Assembly (NCBI GenBank): GCA_015039465.1
Contig: MU130497.1
Span: 1 to 64,000, forward strand
Length of the DNA: 64,000 nt
Origin: Phlegmacium glaucopus
Taxonomy: Eukaryota > Basidiomycota > Agaricomycetes > Agaricales > Cortinariaceae
Reading direction: 5' to 3'
Of this stretch, positions 32,500-43,215 are shown piece by piece. The translations under genes were made by a program, and so were the position numbers. The stretch's first letter is position 1; each line of letters begins with the position of its first letter. Below the pieces are notes generated by a model, which was not told where the DNA came from, made no database searches, and saw only the letters and a list, made by a program, of their open reading frames with translations.

Positions 32500-34010
32500 C
32501 ATCAGGAAAAATGATCTTGGCCCTAGGTAGCCTTGGGTAATTTGTTAGTATCACATCACTACTCAGGACATCCCAGGACACCCCAGGACACCCCAGGACA
32601 TCCTAGAGCAGCACAGGTAAAATTTGAGTATTACACACTTATCCAAGGACACCTCAGGACAACCTAGGACAGCATAGATAAAATTTTGAGTGTCACCCAT
32701 TTTCTCAGGACACCTTTAGTGTATCCTGGTGCATTGACCATCTGGATTAAATCACATCAGGAGGCCCTGGGAGTTCCTTTGTTAAGTTTTAAAACAAAAG
32801 AGTCACGTTGGAGTAACACCGGATCGGACGGAATGGAACTGGAACAAGTAACGGAAAGGACTTTGGCCTCAGCGTATGTGCTGTGCCGCCCAGCTCCTAC
32901 AATGTCCTGATTTTGGAACCAGAAGAGAACAGAAAGACGGAAGACCTCAGTGACTTAGAGGATGAACAAGAGGAGGAAACTAAGATGATATTTGAACTGA
33001 GGAAAAACATACAAGTTTCGAGTACTTAAATATAAAAGGAATAGCAACCGAAATATAGAATATAAATATAAGTGCTGCGTTCTGCTCCCAGAAAAGGTCC
33101 TGCATTCTTGGGTGAATAATCCATGGCTGGTGTGCTGACTGATAGTGGGAAAGTGATGACAAAGAAATAGTTGTTATGGTGAAGGTGTGGTAATGGGTTT
33201 GGAGTATTGTTGGAAGAGTCAGAATGATATGGAGAAGTCTCAGAGTTGGATGTAGGAGGAGTAGAACCGGAAACAAGGGAAAGTACTGGAACGGAGTACG
33301 GACTACTGGAAACAACTCCGACAGAGTTGGACGGAGTAACGTATGACAGAATGTAACACCCTTAGAATTTATGAATTTTGCTAGAAAATCTTTAACCACC
33401 ATGTCCAGGAAAGTATTTTGCAGTTTTCTCAATAAGGAGAGCTGCTATTAATATAATTTAAACATATTCAGGGTCCTAAAACAATTCTCTACCATCTTTT
33501 TTTTTTTTAAAAATCCTTTTTTGGAATTTATGTAATCTACCCTGACCCAGCACCATATGCTCAAAATCATGCTTATCTGTGATCATGTGACCAATGGTCT
33601 GTGCACCATCCAAAAGATATATAAACCACCCACAATTTTGTTTTCTTATTTCCTACTTCCCCAGTATTATACTAGTATATTTATGTATCACTATTTTATT
33701 ATTATTTTATTACTAGTATATATGATGTTTAGAATAATTGAATATAATTTTATTATTATTATTATTATTCTGTTGTGTGAGACCACTCAAATATCTGGTT
33801 TATATACATTTTCTAGCATCAGATCCAAAGGGACTAAGGCTGCCTCAGGATGCTCTCAGGTTGCCTCAGGTTGCCCCAGGACAGCCTAAGACTTTTCATA
33901 CATAGGTAACTTGCACCCCAGGGTGACCTCTTGACCTGAGCGCCCTGAGCTGCCTGGGGCACCCCAGGACATTTCAGGACAGCCTAGGGCAGAAGTCATT
34001 TTTCCTGATG
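32500..34010. mobile_element. TIR element with CATCAGG ends and TA target duplication
   Basis: The element starts CATCAGGAAAAATGA and ends with its exact inverted repeat TCATTTTTCCTGATG. It is flanked by TA on both sides. The reverse-oriented copy of the host LTR (near 39195) shows the empty site TTTTGTACCAGG, which confirms the insertion. It carries tandem CCAGGACACC-type repeats near both ends, no transposase, and a solo gypsy LTR inside. A TA duplication suggests a Tc1/mariner-like or related superfamily. Confidence 0.75.
32779..33358 (-). mobile_element. Solo gypsy LTR inside the TIR element
   Basis: A 580-bp LTR in minus orientation runs from TGTTAAG to GTAACA, with flanks TCCTT and CCCTT (probable 5-bp target duplication with one change). 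A related empty site lies at about 35,290-35,305 in the paralogous sequence, where AGTCCTTTAGAATTTATG is uninterrupted. Confidence 0.8.
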
Positions 34011-34345
34011 TACCAGGATAGGTAGTTTTCCCCCAGTTCATCTCAATCCATTCTTACTCCCCAACAGTCATCCTCTCAGTGGAATTCCAGTGAATTCCTC
34101 CCTCTAAGTTCGCTTTTTTGGTCCTTTACTGTCAACCTACTGTCAACTACTATAGTCTTACTGAAGACTCTTTCTCATTCATCCTCATCCTCCTCATCTC
34201 TATTCTCACCCTCTACCTTTCAAGTGTGTTATAAGTCAAGGTTAAACCTTCCCTAAACAAACAACAGGGAGTCTCTTGACCTAAAGACTGGTCCACTGCT
34301 CTCTGGTTGGTTTTTTATAACAACACAAACAACAATTTATAATGT

Positions 34346-35771
34346 GGTTTGTGCTACATGTGATGGTTGGAACTCTGAAATCATGTAGCGCGGTCTGACC
34401 CCCAACCATGAAAACAGACCAACTCAGTACACTGGCAGGAATGTAATTAGCCGGGCCACTAGCTTTGTTGTTACAAGTTTACAACTATGGATGGAAAGGT
34501 CACTACGCTAGTGTAAGGAAAGGAAGGTAATAAGAAAAAATCTATATGAGCTATGCATTGGGTTCAAACTGTCGCTCCAAGGTAATCTATAATTTGTTGC
34601 CATCTGACTGCGAGTAAAACCCCATGCAGGGGGGGAAGCCCAAATGCAACTGCCATGGCTTGGCAGGTGGCAACTAGTATGAAGTGATTAAATCAGTTGT
34701 CATTGGGGAATTATACACAACTTTGAACTCACCATTAATGCTCAATAAACCATGTTTGGCAACAGGGGCAGCAGGAGGTAGTATTAGACCTGGTGGGTAT
34801 ATAAGGGGTGCACCCAGGGACAAGGTGGCATTTTGGAGTCTCATTGGGAGTAAATTTTGGCTGGGATAACATAGGATTTATCAATATTGAGTACTATAAT
34901 GGAAAAATAGATCTATGATGCTTGTAAATTCATGATTTGAATGCCCAACTGGGTGAGTTGCTGTTGCATTTGCTGTTGCATCAGGAAAAATGACTTCTGC
35001 CCATCAGGAAAAACACTTTGGCTTTAAGAGTCTCTCAGAGCAACCTCAAAAATTTAAGTGTACAAATCATTAAAAAATGCATTTGAAACATATTTATTTT
35101 TTTGAGGTTGGTCTGAGAGACTCCCAGAGTAGCTAGAGTGTCTTAGAGCTAAAGTGTTTTTCCTGATGTATCCAAGGACACCTCAGGACAACCTAGGACA
35201 GCATAGATAAAATTTTGAGTGTCACACATTTGCTCAGGACACCTTCAGTGTATCCTGGTGCATTGACCATCTGGATTAAATCACATCAGGAGTCCTTTAG
35301 AATTTATGATTTTTGCTAGACAATATTCAACCACTGTGTCCAGGAATGTATTTTGCAATTTTCTCAATAAGGAGAGCTGCTATTAATATAATTTAAACAT
35401 ATTCAGGGTCCTAAAACAATTCTTTACCATCTTTAAAAAATTTCCTTTTTTGGAATTTTATGTCATCTACCCTGACCCACCATATGCTCAAAAGCATGCT
35501 TATCTGTGATCATGTGACCAATGGTCTGTGCGCCATCCAAAAGATATATAAACCACCCACAATTTTGTTTTCTTATTTCCTACTTCCCAGTATTATAGTA
35601 CTATATAACTTTGTATCACTATTTTATTATTATTTTATTACTAGTATATATGATGTTTAGAATAATTGAATATGATTTTATTATATTATTATTATTCTGT
35701 TGTGTGAGACTATTCAAATATCTGGTTTATATATGCTCTAGCATCAGATCCAAAGGGACTAAGGCTGCCTG
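34346..35771. other. Repeat-rich stretch without genes; related CATCAGG elements
   Basis: There is no coding sequence. At 34979-35176 are two CATCAGGAAAAA ends and an inverted TTTTTCCTGATG followed by TA, so a small (about 175 bp) TIR element is nested in another relative of the 32500 element. From about 35,169 to 35,767 the DNA parallels 32,640-33,850 (without its LTR). The remaining part (34346-34900) is unrecognised. Confidence 0.55.
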
Positions 35772-36348
35772 TGTTACATTCTGTTATACATTACTCTGGT
35801 CCAGCTCCGTTGGAGTGGTCTTTGGTAGTCCATACTCTGTTCCAGTACTTTCCCTTGTTTCTGGATCTACTCCTCCTACATCCAACTCTGAGACTTCTCC
35901 ATATCATTCCGGCTCTTCCAACGTTACTCCAAGCCCATTACTACAACTTTGCCATAATAACTATTTCTTTGTCATCACTTTCCCATTATCAGTCAGCACA
36001 CCTGCTATGGATTATTCACCCAAGAATGCAGGATTTTCCGGGAGCAGAACACAGCACTTTATATTTATCCTTTATATTTTGGTTGCTATTCCTTTTATTA
36101 TTTAAGTACTCAAAACTTGTATGTATTCCTCAGTTCAAATATCAACTTAGTTTCCTCCTCTTGTTCATCCTCTAAGTCACTGAGGTCTTCTGTCTTTCCG
36201 TTCTCTTCTGGTTTCAAAATCAGGACATTATAGGAGCTGGGTGGCACAGCACATACACTGAGGCTAAAGTCCTTTCTGTTACTTGTTCTGGTTCCGTTCC
36301 GTCCATTCCGGAGTTACTCCGACGTTACCCCTTTGTCTAAACTTAACA
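35772..36348 (+). mobile_element. 5' LTR of the plus-strand gypsy element
   Basis: A 577-bp LTR runs from TGTTACATTC to CTTAACA. Unlike the solo LTRs it is directly followed by gag on the same strand. It carries a TATA-like region and polyadenylation-like AT-rich stretches. No downstream matching 3' LTR in the same orientation is seen in the window. Confidence 0.8.
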
Positions 36349-36378
36349 GTATATTCAAACTTCTCACCCACTCCTTCT

Positions 36379-37490
36379 ATGCTAACTCGTTCTAAAAAAT
36401 CCAAAACTCCATTACCAATACAAGAAAATATGTCCCATGAACACACCCCCACCAGGCAGACTCCCGTGCCTTTGATGAACCTCAGAGTACTACGGACGAA
36501 GTTGAGTCTCCATCTATTCCTTTCAATGAACTTGTTTCCAATTTGGCTGGCAGACTTAGAGAGCCTGAACCCTTCACGGGTAAGGACCCTAAGAAACTGA
36601 AAGCTTTTCTTTTCCAGTGTAGGCTCCATTTCCGGAGCTCTTCTGACACATTCCAAGATGACTCCAAGCAAGTAACTTTTGCTCTGTCCTATCTCCAGGA
36701 CATTGGTCAGGAATGGTTTGAACCTGGAATTTCCGGACTCACCAATGAACCTCTGTCTTGGCTTGAAGATTGGGACCTCTTCATGGATGAGCTCCAATCC
36801 AACTTTGGCCCTTTTGACAAATCCACCAACATAGAACACAAACTCATGACCCTCCATATGAAGGATGGCCAACGTATCTCTGAATACTTAGTCCGGTTCA
36901 ACTCTTTGGCAGTCCGCTGCTCTTGGGGCGAGTCTGCTCTAAGGTATAGGTTTTACAAAGGTTTACCTTCCCGACTCAAGGATGAAATTACCAAAGGTGA
37001 TGGCAAGCCTTGGACCATGGCCACGATGTATCAAAAAGCTCAAAATGCCAATGCTCAACACTGGGAATGTATGCAAGAATGTTCTTGGGAACCTGCTCTG
37101 CAGCAACACCAAAACCCTCCAAAGGGTCCTACTCCTTCTTCATCCTCCTCTGTACCCTCTTCCAACCCTTCTTCCAGTTCCGGAAAACAGTCTCAGCCTT
37201 CAGATCAAAAGTCCACTAAGCCTGCAGACTCCAGTAAGACTTCTTCCACTCCTCCAAAACCTAATCTAGATGGCAAGCTGGACTCGTGGGGTAGACTTAC
37301 CCAGCAAGAAAGGCAATGCCAGATGGATAATAACCTCTTTTTTGTGGCAAGGCTGGTCATTGTGTTCCTAACTGTAACCTAGCCAAGGCAAGCTCCGCTA
37401 AAGGCCAAGCCTCTACCATTTCTAATTCTGTTTCTGAGTCCATTCCAGCTAAGCCAAAGGACTCTGGTTTGGAGAAGAAAAAAGACTAAG
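36379..37490 (+). pseudogene. Gypsy Gag, degraded
   Basis: Gag of a Ty3/gypsy element. Reading begins MLTRSKKSKTPLPIQENMSH and contains a retrotransposon Gag domain (FTGKDPKKLKAFLFQCRLHF at about 36570-36630; LQDIGQEWFEPG; LMTLHMKDGQRISEYLVRFN at about 36842-36905). A serine/proline-rich linker precedes a zinc-knuckle region broken around 37,320-37,400 (CQMDNNLFFVARLVIVFL). Frame changes are needed near 36,470, so the gene is not intact. The minus-strand relative at 57,741-58,838 keeps the missing N-terminal part in a better state. Confidence 0.8.
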
Positions 37491-37599
37491 CAATTCACTG
37501 GACTCAGCACAGATGGTGAATTGCAAGAGTCCCTGTGCTGAACTTGTTGCAGTCCTAAATGCAATAATCTCTCCAGAAACCTGAGCAGTTTTTGTTTCT

Positions 37600-38010
37600 C
37601 TTCTTTGTCTTCAATTTCCAAATGTCAATTTTTTTGCTTTCATTGACAGTGGTTCCACTCACTGTTTCATGGATGAGCATTACGCGAAGTCCAATGATTT
37701 TCCTATTTTTCTGATTACTCTGATGATGCTCTGTCTTATTGATAGCTCATCTCTGGGCATGATTACCCATGCTACCATTGTTTCCGTTCAGTTCTCTTGT
37801 GGTTCCATCCACAAAATCCAGCTTTTACTAACCAAGCTGGATTCTGATTTTCCTGCTGTACTCAGGCTTGACTGGCTCACCCAACATAGTCCATTGATTG
37901 ACTGGGTCGATAGCAGTGTAACTTTCCAAGACCGTATAGTTGTCCTTCCAGTTCCTGTTTCTGTTTCCGCCAAGGCACCCATTCCGGTATCTGACATTAC
38001 CATGTCTGAT
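37600..38010 (+). pseudogene. Gypsy aspartic protease region
   Basis: The reading FAFIDSGSTH-type start is visible around 37,640-37,665 as a serine/threonine version (DSGSTHCFMDEHYAKS), followed by hydrophobic strands and LRLDWLTQHSPLIDWVDSSV (about 37860-37920). The DSG in place of the usual DTG/DSG active-site triad is acceptable for retropepsins. A solo LTR interrupts the polyprotein immediately after VSDITMSD. Confidence 0.65.
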
Positions 38011-38610
38011 TGTTAAGTTTAGAACAAAGGGAAAACGTCGGAGTAAAACGTCGGAGTAAAACCGGATTGGACAGAGTCTGATCGGAACAGAACCATGGAA
38101 CAGGAAAGGACTATAGCCTCAGCATGTGTGCTGTGCTACCCTAAACCTTCATGTCCTAATTTCGGAGTAAGAACGGAACGGAGTGGAACCGGAAGTTGCA
38201 GGAACTTAGAGAATGACTAGGAGGAGGAAACTAGGTTGATATTTGAACTAAGGGAAAACATACAAGTTTGAGTACTTTAAATATAAAAGGAATTGCAACC
38301 AAAATATAGAATATAAATATAAGTGCTGCGTTCTGCTCCCGGAAAAGGTCCTGCATTCTTGGGTGAATAATCCATGGCTGGTGTGCTGACTGATAGTGGG
38401 AAAGTGATGACAAAGGAATAGTTGTTATGACGAAGGTGTGGTAAGGGGTTTGGGATATTGTTGGAAGAGTCGGAATGATACGGAGAAGTCTCGGAGTCGG
38501 ACGTAGGAGGAGTAGAGTTGGAGACAAGGGAAAGTACTGGAACGGAGTACGTACTACTGGAAACAACTCCGACGGAGTCGGACCGGAGTAACGTGTGACG
38601 GAATGTAACA
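38011..38610 (-). mobile_element. Solo gypsy LTR with perfect target duplication
   Basis: A 600-bp LTR in minus orientation, TGTTAAG to GTAACA, sits within the polyprotein of the plus-strand element. It is flanked by perfect 5-bp repeats CTGAT (38006-38010 and 38611-38615). The polyprotein resumes right after it (SDTVSASLKVEIPSDTIPEP). Confidence 0.88.
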
Positions 38611-38840
38611 CTGATACAGTTTCCGCGAGTTTGAAGGTTGAAATACCTTCCGATACTATTCCGGAACCTCTTTCTGATATCCCGTTTGTTCTGAAACCAT
38701 TGACCACTCCTAAAATTTCCTTAGTGTCTAGTGCAGCTTTCATGAGGTCCATTTGTTCTGAAGGAGCCCAATGCTTTTCCATTTCTGTTGATGTACCTGC
38801 AGTGAGGCCCATTTGTTGTAAACCCACCAGACCGCTATAA
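38611..38840 (+). pseudogene. Gypsy polyprotein linker after the solo LTR
   Basis: The frame continues from the protease region (VEIPSDTIPEPLSDIPFVLK) up to VDVPAVRPICCKP. It then runs into the second LTR family on the minus strand. It is the spacer between protease and reverse transcriptase. Confidence 0.5.
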
Positions 38841-39430
38841 ATTGTTGTTTGTGTTGTTATAAAACACCAACCAGAGGGAACTGGACCAGACTTTAGGTCA
38901 GAATATCCCCCTGTGTTTGTTTAGGGAAGGTATAACCAGAGACTAGTAAGCACACTTGGTTAGAAGAGAGTAGAGGAGGATGAGGATGAAGATCTTGGAA
39001 GGTGAATGGGGTAGAGGACGAGGATGAGGATGAGCAAGAGAGAGTCTTCAGCAAGACTATAGCAATTGACAGTAGGGGACAGTAACAGATAAAAGGTTGA
39101 AAAAGCGAACATGAGGGAGGAATTCAACTGGAATTCCACTGAGATGATGACTGTAGGGGAGTAAGAATGAATTGAGGTGAACTACCTATCCTGGTACAAA
39201 AGAGCAGTATTTATACCCTAAGGATGAGGCTATGTAGAACAATAAAAAGAAAGAAGTACACGCTGTCAAAGGAAGAAAGATAAAGAGAGGACAGCTGCGA
39301 AAAGAAAAGAACAATGGAAAAGAAGAAGGAACAATAAAAAAATCTGTAAAGTGTCAAAGTGTGAGAGAAAAGAAAAGAAGGCAGTGTACATAGTCCAATA
39401 GCAAAAATATACCAACTCCATAGGCGTGTG
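38826..39430 (-). mobile_element. Second LTR family, minus copy
   Basis: Reverse-oriented copy of the sequence at 32340-34345, uninterrupted here. It contains the TATAAATACTGCTC motif (on the minus strand near 39,205-39,220). Ends are not precisely defined. Confidence 0.5.
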
Positions 39431-39921
39431 GTCATGTCAAAAATGTGAAAGGTCCTGAGTCAACACTTGAAAGGCGCAGCCTTGTTCCCGAGAAAACACT
39501 ACTTGCCCATGATCCCATGTCGCGCAGCCTTGATAACACTTGACACACTGCGAGAATAATCCTCTGCTGCTGATTCATCTGCAATTCCTGCTTAGTTGTG
39601 ATCCTCCTGGACTTCCTAAATTGTCATAAAGAGGGTGGGAAGGCTTCATGTACCACATGAATGATGGTTTTGGCAGTGAATGATAAGATAAGAGGTAGAT
39701 AAGGGAGGATAGGGGACTGAGTGAGATCCAAGAGCAAGGGATGGCAAGATAGATGGCTGAGGGGAAGACTTGTGGGTCCATAGCCACAACAACAATGACA
39801 AAGCCTTTTACATAATGGGAGATGTAGTTGATGTGTCCATAAAGGGGCTGTTCTTGAAATTATGGACCAAAGATACGATCAAATGCGAGCTGATGACTGA
39901 TGCGAATAGTAGATTGATTGC
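39431..39921. other. Unassigned repeat DNA
   Basis: Nothing coding is recognised. Protein-like readings are short. It lies between the second LTR family and the GGGATGTAAACACACC element, and is probably flanking or internal transposon DNA. Confidence 0.3.
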
Positions 39922-41490
39922 TGATAGACCCAGGAGACATCTAGGGATGTAAACACACCATTTTTGCGGTTTCACAACCTTCGCAGTATACTTGCAGTCA
40001 TCACCAACATTCACATTATCATTCGCAGTTGCCAGCTGTTCTCGCAATCTTTAAACACGACTCCAACAAAGGTCACTCAGGTGACTGTATTACTCATCAC
40101 CTTTATTTTTATCTTGTCTCCTTTTATTTGGCTCTTATCTCCTATGTTTCATTACCAAATTACCGGATCCATGTGACTCTGCTTTAACCCATATTTTACA
40201 TTCCTGTTTCACCTTTCTGCACTTAGCTATTGCTAGTTACTATATTATTAGCAGTAGCAAGTAGGGTAAGAGAGAACAGAGGAGAACAGACGAATTACCA
40301 CACTTTTGATCCCACCTTTGGAACGTCATGCTAAGCTACTCTTGCACTCCTTAAAAATCATCCTGCAGGCTTCGCTTTTTCTGTGCATTATCTCACACTT
40401 TAAAGTGAACCTTTGCACCTCATAAAACCTCACTATCACCTACTGAAGAGAACTACATCAACCCCACAAACTACATACTACTTGTGGTCTGTCCCCACCA
40501 CAGGTACATCATCGCTTTGTGGGATCACTAGCCAAGGGACAAATGGATGGTAGATGCTTAGGAGCATGTCGATAGTGTAAACGATGGAGAGCATAGTGTG
40601 AGACATTGAGAATATGATGAGCGATGAGGGTGATAATGTTGAATGCATGAGTTGTCGACCAGGAACACGATTCAGGGCCGCTTCCAAAATAGGTAAGTGA
40701 ATTCAAAGTCCACTTATTTTCATGATGGCGACTTTTAAGCTTTCTTCTCACACTACCAATCAGTATTGGTGCGCGATACCGCAAGTAGTACATAGTTCGT
40801 GAGGTTGATGTAGTTCTCTTCGGTAGGTGATAGTGAGGTTTTATGAGGTGCAAAGGTTCGCTTTAAAGTGTGAGATAATGCGCAGAAAAGCAAAGCCCGC
40901 AGGATGATTTTGAAGGAGTGCAAGAGTAGCTTAGTACAATGTTCTAAAGGTGGGATCAAAACTGTGGTAATTTGTCCATTCTCCTCTGTTGCTTCCCCTT
41001 ACTTGCTACTGCTAATAATATAGTAACTAGCAAATAGCTAAGTGTGGAAAGGTGAAACAGAAATGTAAAATGTGGGTTAAAGTGGAGTCACATGGATCCA
41101 GTAATTTGGTAATGAAACATAGGAGATAAGAGCCAAATAAAAGGAGACAAGATAAAAATAAAGGTGATGAGTAATACAGTCACCTGAGTGACCTTTGTTG
41201 GAGTTGTGTTTAAAGATTGCAAGAACAGCTGGTAACTGTGAATGATAATGTGAATGTTGGTGATGACTGCAAGTATCTGCAATGGTCTGCGAGTATTCTG
41301 TGATGATCTGTGAGTATGTGCAATGATCTGCAATGATCTGCAATGATCTGCAATGACCTGCAATGACCTGCAATGACCTGCAATGATCTGCAAGTATCTG
41401 CAATGATATGTGAGCATCTGCAAGTATACTGCAAAGGTTGTGAAACCGTGAAAATGGTGTGTTTACATCCCTAGATGTCTCCTGGGTCCT
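39922..41490. mobile_element. TIR element with subterminal ATCTGCAATG repeats, inserted before RT
   Basis: The ends are long inverted repeats: TAGACCCAGGAGACATCTA then GGGATGTAAACACACC at the left, and the inverse at the right (41440-41490). The right end carries an array of about a dozen 10-11 bp words of the ATCTGCAATG kind (41270-41430). A fragment of the gypsy integrase junction lies inside at about 40416-40515. No transposase is seen. The element separates the protease linker from the reverse transcriptase of the gypsy element. Confidence 0.6.
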
Positions 41491-43215
41491 ATCACTATTC
41501 ATGATCCGGTTGAGGCTGCTAGCTGTTCCACTGCAGCCTCCACCACATCTTCCAATTCCGACTTGGAAGGTGTTCTGGAAATATATCATGAATTTTCAGA
41601 CATCTTTTCAAAGGGTAAAGCTAACACTCTAGCAGCTCATTGAGAGTATGACTTAAAAATTGAAATTGATGAGTCTGCAAAACCCCCTTTGGGTCCAATT
41701 TATCCACTTTCTGAATCCAAGGTGGGAACACTCTGAGAATTCATCGATGAGCACCTAAACATGGGTTTCATTCACCCTTCAAAGTCTCCTTTCGGAGCAC
41801 CTGTCCTGTTTATCAAGAAGGACAGGTCCCTCTGGCTTTGCATCAATTTCTGAAAACTCAATGCCATCACTCGGAAAGACAAGTATCCTTTACCTCTTGT
41901 TTCTGATTAACTTGATGCTCCCTGCAAATCCGGAATTTTTACTAAAATTGACTTAAAGCATGCCTACCATCTCATCCAGATCGCTGCTGGAGACGAGTGG
42001 AAGACTGCTTTCTGTACCTGCTATGGCTCCTTTGAATGGCTTGTCATGCCATTTGGACTCACCAATGCCCCTGGCGGTTTTCAAAGGTTCCTTAACACTA
42101 TTTTTGCTGACCTTTTAGATGTGTTCATAATCATCTATCTGGACAACATCCTCATTTTCTCCATTAACAAAAAAGGTCACATCAAACATGTCTCCAAAGT
42201 CCTCTGACAGCTTCGAGATAATAATCTCTTCACCAATGGTAAGAAATGTGTTTTCCACTCCGATTCCGTCAAGTACCTGGGTCACATGATTGGTACTGAT
42301 GGCCTTTCAATGGATCCGGCAAAAGTCCAAGTCATTCAAGACTGGCCAGAACCTCAGAAAGTCAAAGATGTCCAGTCCTTCCTTGGTTTTGCTAACTTTT
42401 ACAGGTGTTTCATCCACAACTACTCCAATATTGTTGTTCTGTTGACTCGTCGTCTTACCCAGAAAAATATTCCGTGGGTTGTTGATGACAGTTGCCGCCT
42501 TGCTTTTGAGACTCTCAGGGAGGCTTTTATTTTGGCTCCGGTGTTGACACATTGGAAGCCTAACTGTCCTATCATTGTGGAAACTGACACTTCTGATTAC
42601 ACTTTAGCAGCTATCCTTTCCATCCGTGATTCTGATGGAGAAATCCATCCTGTCGCATATTGTTCCCGTACCTTTTCTGGTGCAGAACTGAATTATGACA
42701 TTCACGATAAGGAACTCCTTGCCATTTTTGAAGCTTTCAAAGCTTGGCATCACTACCTTGAAGGTGCTAGTTTCCCAATTGATGTGGTTACTGACCATAA
42801 AAATCTAGAGTATTTTGCAACCACCAAAATCTTATTCCAGCATCAAGCCCAGTGGTCGGAGTACCTGTCCGCATTCAACATGGTTATTAGATTTCACCCA
42901 GGCCGTCTTGGAACAAAGCCAGACATGCTGACTTGTCATTCTGACCTCTATCTAAAGGAGGGAGGGAAAGATTATGGTGAAGTCAATCCACATAATTTTA
43001 AACCTATCTTTTCTTCCAAACAACTTTCCACTTCTCTCCGAGCTACTTCATTACTTCCCACTGTACTCTGTGGTATCTTCACCATGGATGTTGAAGAGCT
43101 CAACAAGGGGATTCTTTCCGCTCTTTCCATGGATCCCCTTGCACAGTCCTACTTATTAGATATCAATAATCCAAAGTATGTTAGATGGTCAAAGGACACT
43201 TCTGGATTCATTGAT
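41491..43215 (+). pseudogene. Gypsy reverse transcriptase / RNase H, copy 1
   Basis: The RT domain runs from HEFSDIFSKGKANTLAAH (about 41590) through [40 protein letters not shown] and the active site IYLDNILIF (about 42130), then YLGHMIGTDGLSMDPAKV. RNase H follows, with PIIVETDTSDYTLAAILS (about 42570) and PVAYCSRTFSGAELNYDIHD. In-frame stops occur at 41641, 41734, 41851, 41908 and 42204; four of the five are TGA where arginine CGA is expected. The catalytic YLDD has become YLDN. The frame is broken after GFIDRTQETS by the next insertion. This copy is dead. Confidence 0.85.

Larger units (their letters stand above)
32340..34345 (+). mobile_element. Second LTR family, plus copy, split by a TIR element
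   Basis: Sequence at about 32340-32499 and 34011-34345 matches, in reverse orientation, one continuous stretch at about 38826-39370. The match includes a TATAAATACTGCTC TATA region and the end TAACAACACAAACAACAA. The two halves are separated by the CATCAGG element. I take it for an LTR or LTR fragment of another retroelement; its exact ends are not resolved. Confidence 0.5.

Noticed and set aside
34381..34440. Possible tRNA or structured RNA near CGCGGTCTGACCC
   Set aside because: No cloverleaf, anticodon arm or A/B box pair could be formed; no tRNA gene was found anywhere in the window.
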